From Deltaproteobacteria bacterium (GTDB taxonomy: Bacteria; Desulfobacterota; Binatia; Binatales; Binataceae): a stretch of 64,000 bases of DNA. Below the pieces are notes generated by a model. That model was given only the letters and a program-made list of their open reading frames with translations, did no database searches and had not been told where the DNA came from. Both the position numbers and the translations under genes were made by a program. Shown here one piece after another: positions 27,038-38,223 of this stretch (the first letter of the stretch is position 1; every line of letters begins with the position of its first letter). The stretch spans positions 62,001 to 126,000 of the forward strand of contig JAJXZF010000026.1 in NCBI GenBank assembly GCA_021780225.1, given 5' to 3'.

Positions 27038-27935
27038 CGCCGGCCCCTCCGACCGACGCGATAAAGATCTCCTCCAGCGAGGGTTCGATCGCCTCGAAGC
27101 GCGTGACGCGGCCCGACGCCATCGCGCGTTTGAGCAGATCCTGCGGATCGGTTCCCGGCCTGAGCCGCACTTCGAGATGGCCGTCGCGCCGGACGCAATC
27201 CGCGACCAACGCGCCGTCGGCAAGAAAATTGGCTTCGCCGTCGAACCCCAAAGCCACCCAATTTTCTGAAAAGCGCGCCCGAATTTCGCGCAAACCGCCC
27301 GCCAGCACCGCGCGGCCGCGATCGATCAGGCAGATTGAATCGCACAGCCGTTCCACCTGATCCATCCGATGCGTCGAGAGCAGAATCGTCGCGCCGTCGC
27401 GGCGCAACTCCGCAAGCACGTCGATCAGGACTGACGCGTTCAGCGGATCGAGTCCCGAAAACGGTTCGTCAAGAATCAGCAGGCGCGGGCGATGCATCAC
27501 GGCGGCGATAAATTGCGCCTTTTGCTGCATCCCTTTGGAAAGTTCCTCGACCGGCCGCCGGAACCATTCGTCCAATTCCAGCCTGCCGCACCATCGCAGC
27601 GCGGCTTCGTCCGCATCGCGCCGCGCAAGTCCGTTCAGCCGCGCGAGATATCGCAGATGCTCATCGAGGCGGACTTTGCGATAGAGGCCGCGCTCTTCGG
27701 GAATATAGCCGACCGCGCGCAGATGGCGCCGGGCGAAGGGTTCGCCGAAAAGCCGCACCGCGCCGCGGTCCGGAGCGATGATTCCGACCATCATGCGGAT
27801 CGCCGTCGTCTTGCCGGCGCCGTTGGGGCCGAGCAGGCCGAAGATCGCGCCCTCCCCAATCGCGAGAGAAACCTCATCGACGGCGATATGGCCGTCGTAG
27901 GCTTTGCTCGCGCGATCGAGCTCCAGAATATTCAT
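27027..27935 (-). CDS. ABC transporter ATP-binding protein (NatA-like)
   Basis: About 302 residues from MNILELDRASKAYDG. Walker A is LLGPNGAGKTTAIRM, the signature loop VEELSKGMQQKAQFIAAV, Walker B LLILDEPFSGLDPLN and the switch His STHRMDQVE. The C-terminal 80 residues form the extension usual for exporters of the NatA/DrrA type (DUF4162-like). It overlaps the permease start by about ten bases, so both are one operon. Confidence 0.94.
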   Translation of the reverse strand: MNILELDRASKAYDGHIAVDEVSLAIGEGAIFGLLGPNGAGKTTAIRMMVGIIAPDRGAVRLFGEPFARRHLRAVGYIPEERGLYRKVRLDEHLRYLARLNGLARRDADEAALRWCGRLELDEWFRRPVEELSKGMQQKAQFIAAVMHRPRLLILDEPFSGLDPLNASVLIDVLAELRRDGATILLSTHRMDQVERLCDSICLIDRGRAVLAGGLREIRARFSENWVALGFDGEANFLADGALVADCVRRDGHLEVRLRPGTDPQDLLKRAMASGRVTRFEAIEPSLEEIFIASVGGAGDGG

Positions 27936-28015
27936 TGCGGTGATTATAAGCGGATAGCGGCGCGCAGCGCGACGCGGATTTTCGGGGCAAGTCCGTTGCC
28001 GACAAGCTGTGGGAT

Positions 28016-28223
28016 CCAGTGTGGCGTCCCGCAAATAAGTTTGTACTCCGCGTCGATCTTGCGCTCCGCTTGGATGCCCGGATCAAGTCCGGGCATGACC
28101 AGCTCTGTGCGTCATTGCCGGGCCCAGACCCGGCAATCCACCTCTTGTCGCCCCGCAGTGGGCGACCTGCGCGCCGAGCTGATCGGGCATCAGATGGAAG
28201 TTATTTGCGGGACGCCGCACTAG
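28016..28223 (-). repeat. 208-bp MITE-like element, copy 1
   Basis: One of three 208-bp copies. The ends are near-perfect inverted repeats reading inward GTGYGGCGTCCCGCAAATAA, bounded by CTAG (here CCAG at the left). Inside are two REP-like palindromes, ATGCCCGGA/TCCGGGCAT and TTGCCGGG/CCCGGCAA. The right end abuts the LLM gene, and its CTAG contains that gene's TAG stop. Read in the gene's direction, the element starts immediately after the coding sequence. No ORF inside. Confidence 0.9.
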
Positions 28224-29224
28224 CGGAAATGCGGAATGATTTCAGAGGCGCAGGCGGCGATAAAATCCCGCCCCGGCAAATTCGGTTGCAACACCACGTG
28301 ATTCGCCCACGGCGCCGCGGCGAGCAGCCGATCGAGCTGGCCGCGCACTTCCCGCGCGGAACCCATCAGGCAGAACCGCCGTGAAAGGTCGTCGGGAATT
28401 TCCGCGACCGCCGCGGCGGCCAGCTTCATATCCGCCGCATGATGAAAATCCGGGCGGACGGTTTTCAAGATTTCTTCGATCGGCGCGCACGGCCATGCCA
28501 CGCCGAGCAGGCGCCAGAGCCGCGGATTGACTTCGTAATAGCCCGCCGCCATCACCCGTCCGCGCGCCCGCGCCAAATCCGCATCGTCGGCGATCACCGT
28601 ATGAAAATGCAGCGCGACGAACAGCGCCGCCGGATCGCGGCCGGCCTCGCGCGCGCCGGCGCATAACTCGCCGTATGCCCATTTTACCAGCGCCGGATCG
28701 GCGCCGACCCGCATCACCACGCCGTCGGCCTCGCGCCCGGCCATCCGGAGCGTCTTCGGACCGCCGCAGGCGACGATCACCGGCACGGCGCGCGGCTGGT
28801 CGAGCCGCGACGGCGCCGTCCATCCCAGTTCGGCGCCTTCGCCCGCAAGCAAAGTCCGGATTGTGCGGACCGACCGCGTCATCTCGGCGAGCCGCGCCGG
28901 ACGCAGGCCGGCCTGCCATACGGCGGTGTCGCCCTGCGCAATTCCGAGCAAAACCCGGCCCGGCGCGCGCACGTCAACCGCCGCGATACTGGCGGCGATC
29001 ACGCTCGGATGGCGCGTGACGGGATTGACGATCAGCGTGCCGGCCCGCACCCGCCCGGTGGCGGCAAGCGCGGTCGTGAGATTGAGAAAAACGTCGCCGG
29101 CGTGGAGTTGGCTGTCGGGGAACCAGAGCACGCCGAAACCGGCCCGCTCAGCGGCGCGCGCCGAGTCGGCCAAGCGCGCCGGATCGAGAAAGTTGAACCG
29201 GTTCGTTCCGAAAGTGATCGCCAT
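28220..29224 (-). CDS. LLM class flavin-dependent oxidoreductase
   Basis: 334 residues with a luciferase-like TIM barrel. The N-terminal strand MAITFGTNRFN, the segment VLLGIAQGDTAVWQ and the glycine-rich PVIVACGGPKTLRMAGREAD resemble F420-dependent methylene-tetrahydromethanopterin reductase-like proteins. Whether it uses FMN or F420, and which substrate, cannot be read from sequence. Its TAG stop lies inside the terminal CTAG of the adjacent 208-bp repeat. Confidence 0.88.
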   Translation of the reverse strand: MAITFGTNRFNFLDPARLADSARAAERAGFGVLWFPDSQLHAGDVFLNLTTALAATGRVRAGTLIVNPVTRHPSVIAASIAAVDVRAPGRVLLGIAQGDTAVWQAGLRPARLAEMTRSVRTIRTLLAGEGAELGWTAPSRLDQPRAVPVIVACGGPKTLRMAGREADGVVMRVGADPALVKWAYGELCAGAREAGRDPAALFVALHFHTVIADDADLARARGRVMAAGYYEVNPRLWRLLGVAWPCAPIEEILKTVRPDFHHAADMKLAAAAVAEIPDDLSRRFCLMGSAREVRGQLDRLLAAAPWANHVVLQPNLPGRDFIAACASEIIPHFR

Positions 29225-29260
29225 CGGCGGCCGCGGTCGCGAAGCGCTCGAAGCGCGCGC

Positions 29261-31222
<1,962 letters not shown>

Positions 31223-31227
31223 CGGAA

Positions 31228-32676
31228 TTAAACCCTCCCGCGCGCTTCGCGCTTTTTGAGACTCAGGTAGAGCGACGCGGCGTCGCCGACCTCGCGGCGG
31301 TTCGATTGGATCTCGCGCAACCGGCCCAGCAGGCCGGACTCGGCGCTGGGCAAAAACTCCGCCGCCAGTTCCAGCGCGCGCGCCGCCCAGCGCAACGCGA
31401 CGCGTCCTTCCGGCCCGCCGAAATCGTCGAAGAACCACGCGCAACTGGTGAGCGACGCATGCGCCGCCCGCTGCATCTCGGCCAGCCGCGCGAATCGTTC
31501 GCGGCGATCCTCGCCGGCTATCCGATGGCGCTCGAAATAGGCCTCGTGCACGGCGGGATTCGGATCGATCAGCAGGCGAATCGCGCCCGGCAGCGCCGCC
31601 GCCGGATCGGGCGCGCACTCGGGCGCGAAGCGATCGTAAACGAAATCGGCGTGGTTTTTCACGAGCTCCATCGCCTGCCGGAAGGGCGCGCGCCAATGCT
31701 GGCTGGTATGGCCCTCCAGGCGGCATCCGCATTCCGCGCGCCAGCGCTCGACGCCGTGGGCGCAACTCCATGCCGACGCGCCGCCGATTGCTAAGTCGCC
31801 GCGCGCGCCATGGCTCGCGAGGTAGGCGGCGCAGTTCGTCAGGGTCAGGCCGTCGCGCCGTTCGAGCAAATCGAACGCGCGCGCGAGTTCGGCGGCGCCG
31901 GTCTTCTTGTGATGGCCGAAGGTTTCGCCGTCGGTCGCGATCATCAGCGCGGCGCCGGGCGGAATTCCCTCCGCCGCGCGCGCGATATGATCCGCCAGAC
32001 GCGCGCCGTCCGCCAGCGCGTCGCCGAACGAAACTTCGCGCGACAACTCGCGGTCGAAGCGGAACACCGCCACGCCGCGGCCGCCGTCCCGCCAGATAAA
32101 CGGACCCGCCTCGCGCTCCGCGGCGCCATCGAAGCGGCCCTGCTCCGGCGCCAGAATCGTGTAGGCGATCCGCGCTTCGGCAAGCGCCGCGAGCGTCGGC
32201 TCATCGACGCCGCATTCCGGCAGCCACATCCCTTCCGGGCGCCTTCCGAACCGGTAGGCGAAATCCTCGATTCCCCACGCGATCTGCACGGCTTTGTCGC
32301 GATCGCTGAGCAGCGGCAGAATCGAATGGTTGTAGGCCTGCGCGATCGCCGGCCCATGTCCGCCGTGGCGCGCCGCGCCCGCCTCGTCGCCCCGGCGAAT
32401 CGCGCGCCACGCGGCCCGGCCATGGCGCTCCAGCCACGACGCCAGCGTCGGGCCGAAATTGAAATTGAGCGCTTCGTAGTTGTTGCGGATGCGAACCACC
32501 CGCCCCTCCATCGTATGGGCGTGGGCGTTGGCGTTGTAACACTCGCTCAGAATCCGCTCGTTCCAGTTCGGAAACGGCGCCGCGCCGTGCTCGGGCGCGA
32601 TCAATCCGGTCCACGGACTTTCGCGCGGCGGCTGGTAGAAATGGCCGTGAATTATTATATGCCGCGGTTCGCTCAT
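31228..32676 (-). CDS. GH57/DUF3536 family alpha-glucan-type glycoside hydrolase
   Basis: 482 residues. The N-terminal [20 protein letters not shown] is characteristic of DUF3536-containing GH57 proteins. [14 protein letters not shown] carries the likely Glu nucleophile and [17 protein letters not shown] the Asp/Glu acid region; [14 protein letters not shown] lies in the C-terminal DUF3536 part. Many relatives are about 800 residues, so this one is a short form. It is probably an amylopullulanase- or transferase-like enzyme on storage glucan; the substrate is unproven. Followed directly by acs. Confidence 0.85.
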   Translation of the reverse strand: MSEPRHIIIHGHFYQPPRESPWTGLIAPEHGAAPFPNWNERILSECYNANAHAHTMEGRVVRIRNNYEALNFNFGPTLASWLERHGRAAWRAIRRGDEAGAARHGGHGPAIAQAYNHSILPLLSDRDKAVQIAWGIEDFAYRFGRRPEGMWLPECGVDEPTLAALAEARIAYTILAPEQGRFDGAAEREAGPFIWRDGGRGVAVFRFDRELSREVSFGDALADGARLADHIARAAEGIPPGAALMIATDGETFGHHKKTGAAELARAFDLLERRDGLTLTNCAAYLASHGARGDLAIGGASAWSCAHGVERWRAECGCRLEGHTSQHWRAPFRQAMELVKNHADFVYDRFAPECAPDPAAALPGAIRLLIDPNPAVHEAYFERHRIAGEDRRERFARLAEMQRAAHASLTSCAWFFDDFGGPEGRVALRWAARALELAAEFLPSAESGLLGRLREIQSNRREVGDAASLYLSLKKREARGRV

Positions 32677-32709
32677 CGGGCGCGCGCAGTTGGCTTCAGC
32701 GGACGACGC

Positions 32710-33132
32710 TCAGGCCGCCGCGACCGCGAAGCTGCCCTTGACCGCCGCCTCGCCCTTCTGGTTGACGACCTCAAGCTCGCCCTCGATCAGTTTCTCGCCG
32801 TTTTTCTCGCTCTTGCCGGTCACCTTGCCGCGGCAGGTCAGGGTGTCTCCCGGCCAGACCTGGCGGGCGAAACGCACCTTGAAGCGGCGCACCTGCCCGG
32901 CGCCTGCGAAATCCGTCAGACAGCGCGACAGGCATCCCGCCGTCCACATGCCCTGCGCGAACACCGTGGGGATTCCGGCCGCCTCGACGAAGGTCTGATC
33001 GTAGTGCAGCGGCACGAAGTCGCCCGAGGCGCCCGCATAGCGCACGAAGTCGGGACGCGACACGTTATCGATCGTCACGGTTGGAATCGCGTCGCCGGCC
33101 TTCACGTCGTTGTATTTGATTTTCGCCGCCAT
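32710..33132 (-). CDS. MaoC-like dehydratase (R-specific enoyl-CoA hydratase type)
   Basis: 140 residues, hot-dog fold. The hydratase motif is present as RYAGASGDFVPLHYDQTFVE with the catalytic Asp and His. GIPTVFAQGMWTAGCLSRCL and VRFARQVWPGDTLTCRGKV are typical of the family. It follows a second hot-dog gene in the same direction, matching the two-subunit hydratases (HadA/HadB-like) used in lipid or steroid side-chain metabolism; this pairing is inference. Confidence 0.9.
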   Translation of the reverse strand: MAAKIKYNDVKAGDAIPTVTIDNVSRPDFVRYAGASGDFVPLHYDQTFVEAAGIPTVFAQGMWTAGCLSRCLTDFAGAGQVRRFKVRFARQVWPGDTLTCRGKVTGKSEKNGEKLIEGELEVVNQKGEAAVKGSFAVAAA

Positions 33133-33210
33133 CGCCGTTTCTTCCTCGCTAATCCGAATCGGGCGCGGGCCGGCTGGTCCGCGCGCAAGTTTAATCGCGC
33201 CGCGAACGCT

Positions 33211-33669
33211 TCAGCCGCCGACCGCCTGGCCGGTCTCGACCAGCGTGCCGCGCGCGTAGGCGACCACCTCGCCCTTTTGATTTTTGTATTCGGTCTCGGT
33301 GACCATGAAGGTCATCTTGCCGCCGCGGCCGCCCGCTTTTTCGTAAACGTCGGCGATCCGCGAGGTTCCGGTCAGCACGTCGCCGACGAAGATCGGCTTG
33401 AGGAACTCGAATTCCTGCTCGCCGTGCAGAATCCGGCGCAAATCGAAGTTGGCGGCCGGCATCGAATCCTCGCCCATCCAGAACGCCGCCACCTGCAGGA
33501 AGGTCGGCGGCACGGGGACGCCGCCGCACTCCTTCTTCGCCAGCTCCGGATTGAAATAGACCGGATTCGGATCGCGGATCGCGCGCGCGAATTCGCGCAC
33601 CTTGCTCCACTCGATCGGCATCGTGAACGGTTTGCCGGTCTTGCCGACAATGCTCTTGTCGATTGGCAT
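33211..33669 (-). CDS. MaoC N-terminal-domain dehydratase subunit (FAS1-like)
   Basis: 152 residues, hot-dog fold. EFARAIRDPNPVYFNPELAK is the domain motif but lacks the usual catalytic Asp-x4-His layout, as in the non-catalytic HadA/HadC-like partner. FEFLKPIFVGDVLTGTSRIA is also typical. The next gene downstream supplies the catalytic subunit, so the two probably form a heteromer acting on enoyl-CoAs. Confidence 0.85.
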   Translation of the reverse strand: MPIDKSIVGKTGKPFTMPIEWSKVREFARAIRDPNPVYFNPELAKKECGGVPVPPTFLQVAAFWMGEDSMPAANFDLRRILHGEQEFEFLKPIFVGDVLTGTSRIADVYEKAGGRGGKMTFMVTETEYKNQKGEVVAYARGTLVETGQAVGG

Positions 33670-33733
33670 CGGATTATTTTCCTCTTTCGCCCGGATATGG
33701 TTCGCGGCCGAACGCTTCGGGTCCGCCGCCGCT

Positions 33734-34864
33734 TCACAAATTGATTCCCTGCGCCACCAGTTCGCGGTTCCAGGTCGCGTCGCCGAAGGTGAATTCCGAG
33801 GATTTCGCGCGCTTGAAATAGAGGTGCAGGTCGTGATCCCAGGTGAAGCCGATTCCGCCGTGCACCTGAATCGCCTCCGCCGTCACCTTGCGATAGGCGT
33901 CGGAGGCCGCCGCTTTGGCCAGCGCCGCCGCCAGCGGCGCCTCCGCAACTTCGTTGCTCACCGCCCACGCTGCGTAGTAGACGGCGGACTTCGCGCTCTC
34001 GACGTCCACCATCATGTTGGCGCACTTGTGCTGAACGGCCTGAAAGCTGCCGATCGGCCGGCCGAACTGCACGCGCATCTTGGCGTATTCGACCGACATT
34101 TCAAGCGCCTTCTGCGCGCCGCCCATCATCTCCGCCGCCAGCATCACCTTGCCGCGATCGATCGTGTCGCGCAGCGTCTTCCAGCCGCCGCCCGCCGCTC
34201 CGAGCGCTTCGTCCGCGCCGGCGCGAACGCCGTTGAGCCGCACCTCGGAGAGTTTGCGGGTTTGATCCATCGTCTTGAGCGGCGCGATTTCGACTCCCGC
34301 CCGGCGCGCATCGATCGCGAACAGCGTCACGCCGTCCTCGCCGGCGCCGCCGGTGCGCGCGGCGACGATCAGGAGGTCCGCCAGATGGGCGTCGTTGACG
34401 AACAGCTTGACGCCGTCGAGCGTGAAGCCGTCGGCGGATTTCTGCGCGGCCGCCTTGATTCCGGCGGCGTCCCAACCGCCCGGCGGCTCCATCCATGCGA
34501 GCGCCGCGATCGTCTCGCCGGCCGCGATCTTCGGCAGTATCGCGCGCTTTTGCGCGTCCGAACCGGCGCGCCGAATCGCCTCCGCGGCCATCGCGGTCCA
34601 GATAAACGGCGACGGCAGCAGCGCCCGCCCCATCTCTTCCATCACCAGCGCGAGATCGACATAGGTCAGACCGGCGCCGCCGAATTCCTCAGGAATCGCA
34701 AGCCCGGTCCATCCCAGCCCGGCCATCTTTTTCCAGACGGCCGGGTCGTAACCGCGCTCATCCTCCATCAGGCGGCGCACCGCCGCCGGCGGACATTCCT
34801 TGTCGAGCAACCCGCGCGCGCTGGCGCGCAACATCTCCTGCTCTTCGCTGAATCCAAAGTCCAC
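33734..34864 (-). CDS. Acyl-CoA dehydrogenase family protein
   Basis: 376 residues with the three-domain ACAD fold. Seen are MDFGFSEEQEMLRASARGLL, IPEEFGGAGLTYVDLALVME, the FAD-binding YAKMRVQFGRPIGSFQAVQH and the C-terminal QVHGGIGFTWDHDLHLYFKR. The usual EGTSEI segment with the catalytic Glu is replaced by SSEFTFGDATWNRE, as in partner subunits of heteromeric ACADs that act on CoA esters of sterol or branched acids. No second ACAD is adjacent. It clusters with two MaoC-like genes and an SDR, a beta-oxidation-like set. Confidence 0.92.
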   Translation of the reverse strand: MDFGFSEEQEMLRASARGLLDKECPPAAVRRLMEDERGYDPAVWKKMAGLGWTGLAIPEEFGGAGLTYVDLALVMEEMGRALLPSPFIWTAMAAEAIRRAGSDAQKRAILPKIAAGETIAALAWMEPPGGWDAAGIKAAAQKSADGFTLDGVKLFVNDAHLADLLIVAARTGGAGEDGVTLFAIDARRAGVEIAPLKTMDQTRKLSEVRLNGVRAGADEALGAAGGGWKTLRDTIDRGKVMLAAEMMGGAQKALEMSVEYAKMRVQFGRPIGSFQAVQHKCANMMVDVESAKSAVYYAAWAVSNEVAEAPLAAALAKAAASDAYRKVTAEAIQVHGGIGFTWDHDLHLYFKRAKSSEFTFGDATWNRELVAQGINL

Positions 34865-34981
34865 GACGGATCACCTTTCCCGATAATGCCACAGCCCGCC
34901 GCCATCCTCGATAGCGCGGACAAGCCGCGACAGTTTTCACAGCGCGAAACCGGATACCATGGGCCAGCCCGGCCCGACAAG

Positions 34982-35848
34982 TCACTCCTTGCGATCCTGC
35001 TCCTCAAGTTGCAGCAACTCGAAATCGCGCACGTTGCCGCCGTCGACGATCAGCGTCTCGCCGGTGATGAAGCTGGCGGCGGCGGACGCCAGGAAGATGC
35101 ACGGGTAGGCGATATCCTCGGGCCGACCGAAACGGCCGAGCGCACGCGCCCGCAGCATCGCGTCCTTCACCTTCTCGTTGGGCCAGATGCGTTCCGCGGC
35201 CCCTTCGGTCGTGACCGGACCGGGGGCGATGCAGTTGACGCGGATTCCATGCCGGCCCCATTCGCCGGCGTGCGCCGTCGTCAGCCGGATCACGCCCGCC
35301 TTCGACGCCGAATAGGGCAGCATCGTCGAGGAGCCGTGGACGCCCGCGGTGGACGACAGGTTGATTATTACGCCGGGGCTTTTCTGCGCCAGGAACTGCC
35401 GCGCCGCCGCCTTCGAGCAGAAAAAAACGCCGTCTAGATTGATCGCGACCACCGCCCGCCAGGCGTTGGGCGAAAGCTTGAGGCTGGGCGCCGTGATGCT
35501 CGCGCCGTGGTTGTTGATCATCACGTCGAGCCGCCCGAAATGGCGCGCCGCCGCGGCGATCATCTCGTCGCACTTGGCGGCGTCGCGCACGTCCACGACG
35601 AACATCTCGCAGCGGCCGCCCTCCTTGCGGATACCGTCGCGGACCGGCTCCAGATGCTCGGCGCTGCGGCTGGCGATCAACACCGGCGCGCCGCGCAGCG
35701 CGAATTCGCGGGCGATCGAGATGCCGATGCCGGTGCCGCCGCCGGTGACGATCGTGACCTTGCCCTCGACGCTGAATACGTCTTTCAACTCCGTGAAGCC
35801 TCCCCGAAAGGGTCGCCGCAGCCTTGCGGCGCGGCACGTCTCTTTCAT
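34982..35848 (-). CDS. SDR family oxidoreductase
   Basis: Classical short-chain dehydrogenase. The nucleotide loop is TIVTGGGTGIGISIAREFA, the NNHG motif is INNHGAS, and the catalytic Tyr-Lys is MLPYSASKAGVI. About 288 residues from an ATG with no clear ribosome site; a TTG 20 codons further in gives a more typical N-terminus (LKDVFSVEGKVTIVTGG) and has GGGGAGG ten bases ahead, so it may be the real start. With the neighbouring ACAD and MaoC genes it could serve as the 3-hydroxyacyl-CoA dehydrogenase step. Confidence 0.92.
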   Translation of the reverse strand: MKETCRAARLRRPFRGGFTELKDVFSVEGKVTIVTGGGTGIGISIAREFALRGAPVLIASRSAEHLEPVRDGIRKEGGRCEMFVVDVRDAAKCDEMIAAAARHFGRLDVMINNHGASITAPSLKLSPNAWRAVVAINLDGVFFCSKAAARQFLAQKSPGVIINLSSTAGVHGSSTMLPYSASKAGVIRLTTAHAGEWGRHGIRVNCIAPGPVTTEGAAERIWPNEKVKDAMLRARALGRFGRPEDIAYPCIFLASAAASFITGETLIVDGGNVRDFELLQLEEQDRKE

Positions 35849-36081
35849 GTATCGCACGCCGAGGTTCTCGGCCAAACCCCCGCGCGCGGATCGCTTCGAC
35901 CAGATGCGGCTCTGCCGCGCCCGCCGATGGTTTACCGGGTCAAGCCTGTTCATGACCGGCTCAGCAGGCGCGAATCGATGTCACAATTTGTTGACTTTAT
36001 TGCCATAAAAAACTAAATAACGGCGAATAGAAGTTGAACAATGTCGGATTTTCCGACCAAAACCCAAAAGGGGAGGAAGTC

Positions 36082-36804
36082 ATGAGGAATCGAGTCAGGT
36101 TTGCAACCGTGGCGATGGTCGCGGCGACGTTGATCGCCGGAACGGCCTTCGCCCAATCCGCCGGCAGCTTCGCCGGCGATTTCCTCGGACCGAATGGCGT
36201 CGCGAATATCGTTACGACGCAAGTCTGTTCGGCAACCGATAGCACCTGCCTGTCAACCCAAACGGTTCCCTTGCTGACGGCCACGGTCAAGGTGTCGGGC
36301 GCCAGCAACAAATCCCTGATGTTGATGGGCTCGCTCGAGGACGCGCTCTACACCGACACCTCGAACAGTGGCGGCGGCAGCAAAAGCACGTCGTCCGCGA
36401 CCGGCAGCATCGTGGTGACGCCGGTCGTCACCGGCGGCGGATGCCCCGCCGGCGGATGTCCGGTTTACCCGAGCTCGGTGACTTTCGCGGCGCGGACCCA
36501 GACTCTGACCGCCAATCTCGGAAGTTGTTCTGTGACCGGTGGAACCACCACGCTTACCTGCACCGACACCGACACGATCGATTTGCTGCTGAGCACGATG
36601 TCGGCGAATTCGTTCAACTTCCTGATGCCGAACATGGGTGAAGGCGTTTACACCGTAACCTTCAACGTCGCCATCACCGCGAGCGCGACCTCGGATTCGC
36701 TCAGCGCCGGCGCGACCGCCAAGGCAGGAATCGATGTCGCCAGCCTCGGCGTGCTGACGGTGCAGACGCAGACGCCGTTCAATTCGTTGAATTTCAGCGA
36801 CTGA
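36082..36804 (+). CDS. Secreted hypothetical protein
   Basis: 240 residues from an ATG with a strong ribosome site (GGGGAGGAAG). A Sec signal peptide (ATVAMVAATLIAGTAFAQ) is followed by a Ser/Thr/Gly-rich beta-type protein with four cysteines in the loop GGGCPAGGCPVYPSS and nearby. No known family is evident. A strong hairpin follows the stop, indicating a single-gene transcript. Probably a periplasmic or surface protein. Confidence 0.7.
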   Translation: MRNRVRFATVAMVAATLIAGTAFAQSAGSFAGDFLGPNGVANIVTTQVCSATDSTCLSTQTVPLLTATVKVSGASNKSLMLMGSLEDALYTDTSNSGGGSKSTSSATGSIVVTPVVTGGGCPAGGCPVYPSSVTFAARTQTLTANLGSCSVTGGTTTLTCTDTDTIDLLLSTMSANSFNFLMPNMGEGVYTVTFNVAITASATSDSLSAGATAKAGIDVASLGVLTVQTQTPFNSLNFSD

Positions 36805-36822
36805 CCTTTCTTTTTGTCGAAT

Positions 36823-36855
36823 CGGCCGCGCCGTCTGGCAAGGGCGGCGCGGCCG
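36823..36855 (+). terminator. Hairpin terminator after the secreted protein gene
   Basis: An eleven-base-pair perfect stem (CGGCCGCGCCG with CGGCGCGGCCG, eleven-base loop), followed by TAATTTCT. The T-tract is weak, but its placement just past the stop codon supports a terminator. Confidence 0.6.
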
Positions 36856-36958
36856 TAATTTCTGCCGCCCATCCGCAAGCACGAATGACAAGCAATTAAT
36901 GGGATGCCGGAGCGCCGAGCGTTGACCGCTCGCGCCGGCGGCGAAATTCCGGATGCGC

Positions 36959-37417
36959 CTAAACGACGCGGGCCGCGGCGGCGCCAACACTGCGCGCGAC
37001 GGCGGCGCGACGGCCGCGCGGTCGCGCCCGGATTTGCATCTCGGATGCGCCCGAGCTTTCGATTCGGCGGCGGCGCTGAACGGCATGCTTCCAGCCAATC
37101 ACGCGCCGCCGCAACAACCCCGCATCGATTCCCAAAGCCTCGCAAACGATGGTGAAACTGAGCGCGTTGGCGCCCGGCGTATCGCGCATGATCCAGCGCT
37201 CCGCGTCCACGTATAAACGCCGGGCCGGGGTCAATCGCGCATGCGCGCCCTTCTGATAAACATTTATCGCATCGGTCAGCAGCGCCAGCATCAGGCGCTG
37301 CTCGCCGGACAGGCGATGGCCGCCCGACACGTCATAGTACTGGCACGGCAGGATTAGATCAGAACTGCCGGAGGCGAAAGCCGGCTCGCTGGATACGGCG
37401 CAAAATCTCGAACTCAT
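36959..37417 (-). CDS. Conserved hypothetical protein
   Basis: About 152 residues from MSSRFCAVSSE. The core, LSGEQRLMLALLTDAINVYQ, ARRLYVDAERWIMRDTPG, SFTIVCEALGIDAGLLRRRV and IGWK, resembles a small uncharacterised family frequent in deltaproteobacterial genomes with the pattern 'dai..fqk....earewi...fsf..icevlgl....lrrgl..w'. Its helical C-terminal motif looks DNA-binding. Function unknown. The last 30 residues are Arg-rich and may be poorly conserved. Confidence 0.65.
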   Translation of the reverse strand: MSSRFCAVSSEPAFASGSSDLILPCQYYDVSGGHRLSGEQRLMLALLTDAINVYQKGAHARLTPARRLYVDAERWIMRDTPGANALSFTIVCEALGIDAGLLRRRVIGWKHAVQRRRRIESSGASEMQIRARPRGRRAAVARSVGAAAARVV

Positions 37418-37628
37418 CGACGATGTCCCCTGCGATCGAAGTCCGTCGCGCATCCGGCGCTCGCCGCTTCCCCCGAAGCGGGAAAATCCAGCGCCTGAGC
37501 GAACGATCAATTCGACCGACGAACATTGAACACCGCCGCTCCGCATTTGGTTCCAGAAATTTCTCTGAAAAAACACGGATCCAAGCGTCGAGAGCGGAGT
37601 CTCCGAAGTAAAGATTAAGCGAATTAAT

Positions 37629-38111
37629 TCAACCGCCGAGCCGTTGTAGCGCGGCCCGCGCTTTATCGACCGATCCCGCGTCGGCTTGCGGACCCGCGGC
37701 CGACGCCGCCAGACGATAGTGGACGACGGCCGAGGCGCGGTCGCCCATCGTTTCGTATATGTTCGCCAGATTAAGCTGCGCCTCGGCGCTTTGCGGACAG
37801 GCGGTCACGGCATCCTGATAGTAACCGACGGCGGCTTTAACCTCGCCCGCGGCCATTCGTTCGCCGCCTTTTCGCGTCGCCTCGTGCATCACCGCCGGAT
37901 CGCACGCGCCTGGTTTGGGTGGGGCCGTACTGTACGCATTCGCGGCGTTACGCGCTTTAAGCGCGGCGACTTCGCGTTGCAGTTCAGCGAGTTGGACACG
38001 CTGCTCGGACAACTCCTGCTTGTTGGCGTCGATCTGGCCTTGCATGCATCCGCCAATGCCGAAGGCCGCAAGCAAAACCAGGACAGCTATAGCGCGCACC
38101 GATCGCAGCAT
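37629..38111 (-). CDS. TPR-containing lipoprotein
   Basis: 160 residues. A lipobox is present at LLAAFGIGGCMQGQ, so the protein should be lipid-anchored. Residues about 28-55 (NKQELSEQRVQLAELQREVA) form a coiled coil and are followed by a Pro-rich linker and two tetratricopeptide repeats (AAVGYYQDAVTACPQSAEAQ, LNLANIYETMGDRASAVVHY). The layout resembles YbgF/CpoB-like envelope proteins but is too short to assign. Confidence 0.78.
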   Translation of the reverse strand: MLRSVRAIAVLVLLAAFGIGGCMQGQIDANKQELSEQRVQLAELQREVAALKARNAANAYSTAPPKPGACDPAVMHEATRKGGERMAAGEVKAAVGYYQDAVTACPQSAEAQLNLANIYETMGDRASAVVHYRLAASAAGPQADAGSVDKARAALQRLGG

Positions 38112-38223
38112 TCCGATAAGATAATCCGGCGCGCGAAAGCCAAGTCAACCGCGCGGCGTGGCCTTCCACCCAACGCCGGGTTGTCTTCGCCCAGTCGCAA
38201 ACTCACAGGAGCGCCGGCGCATC

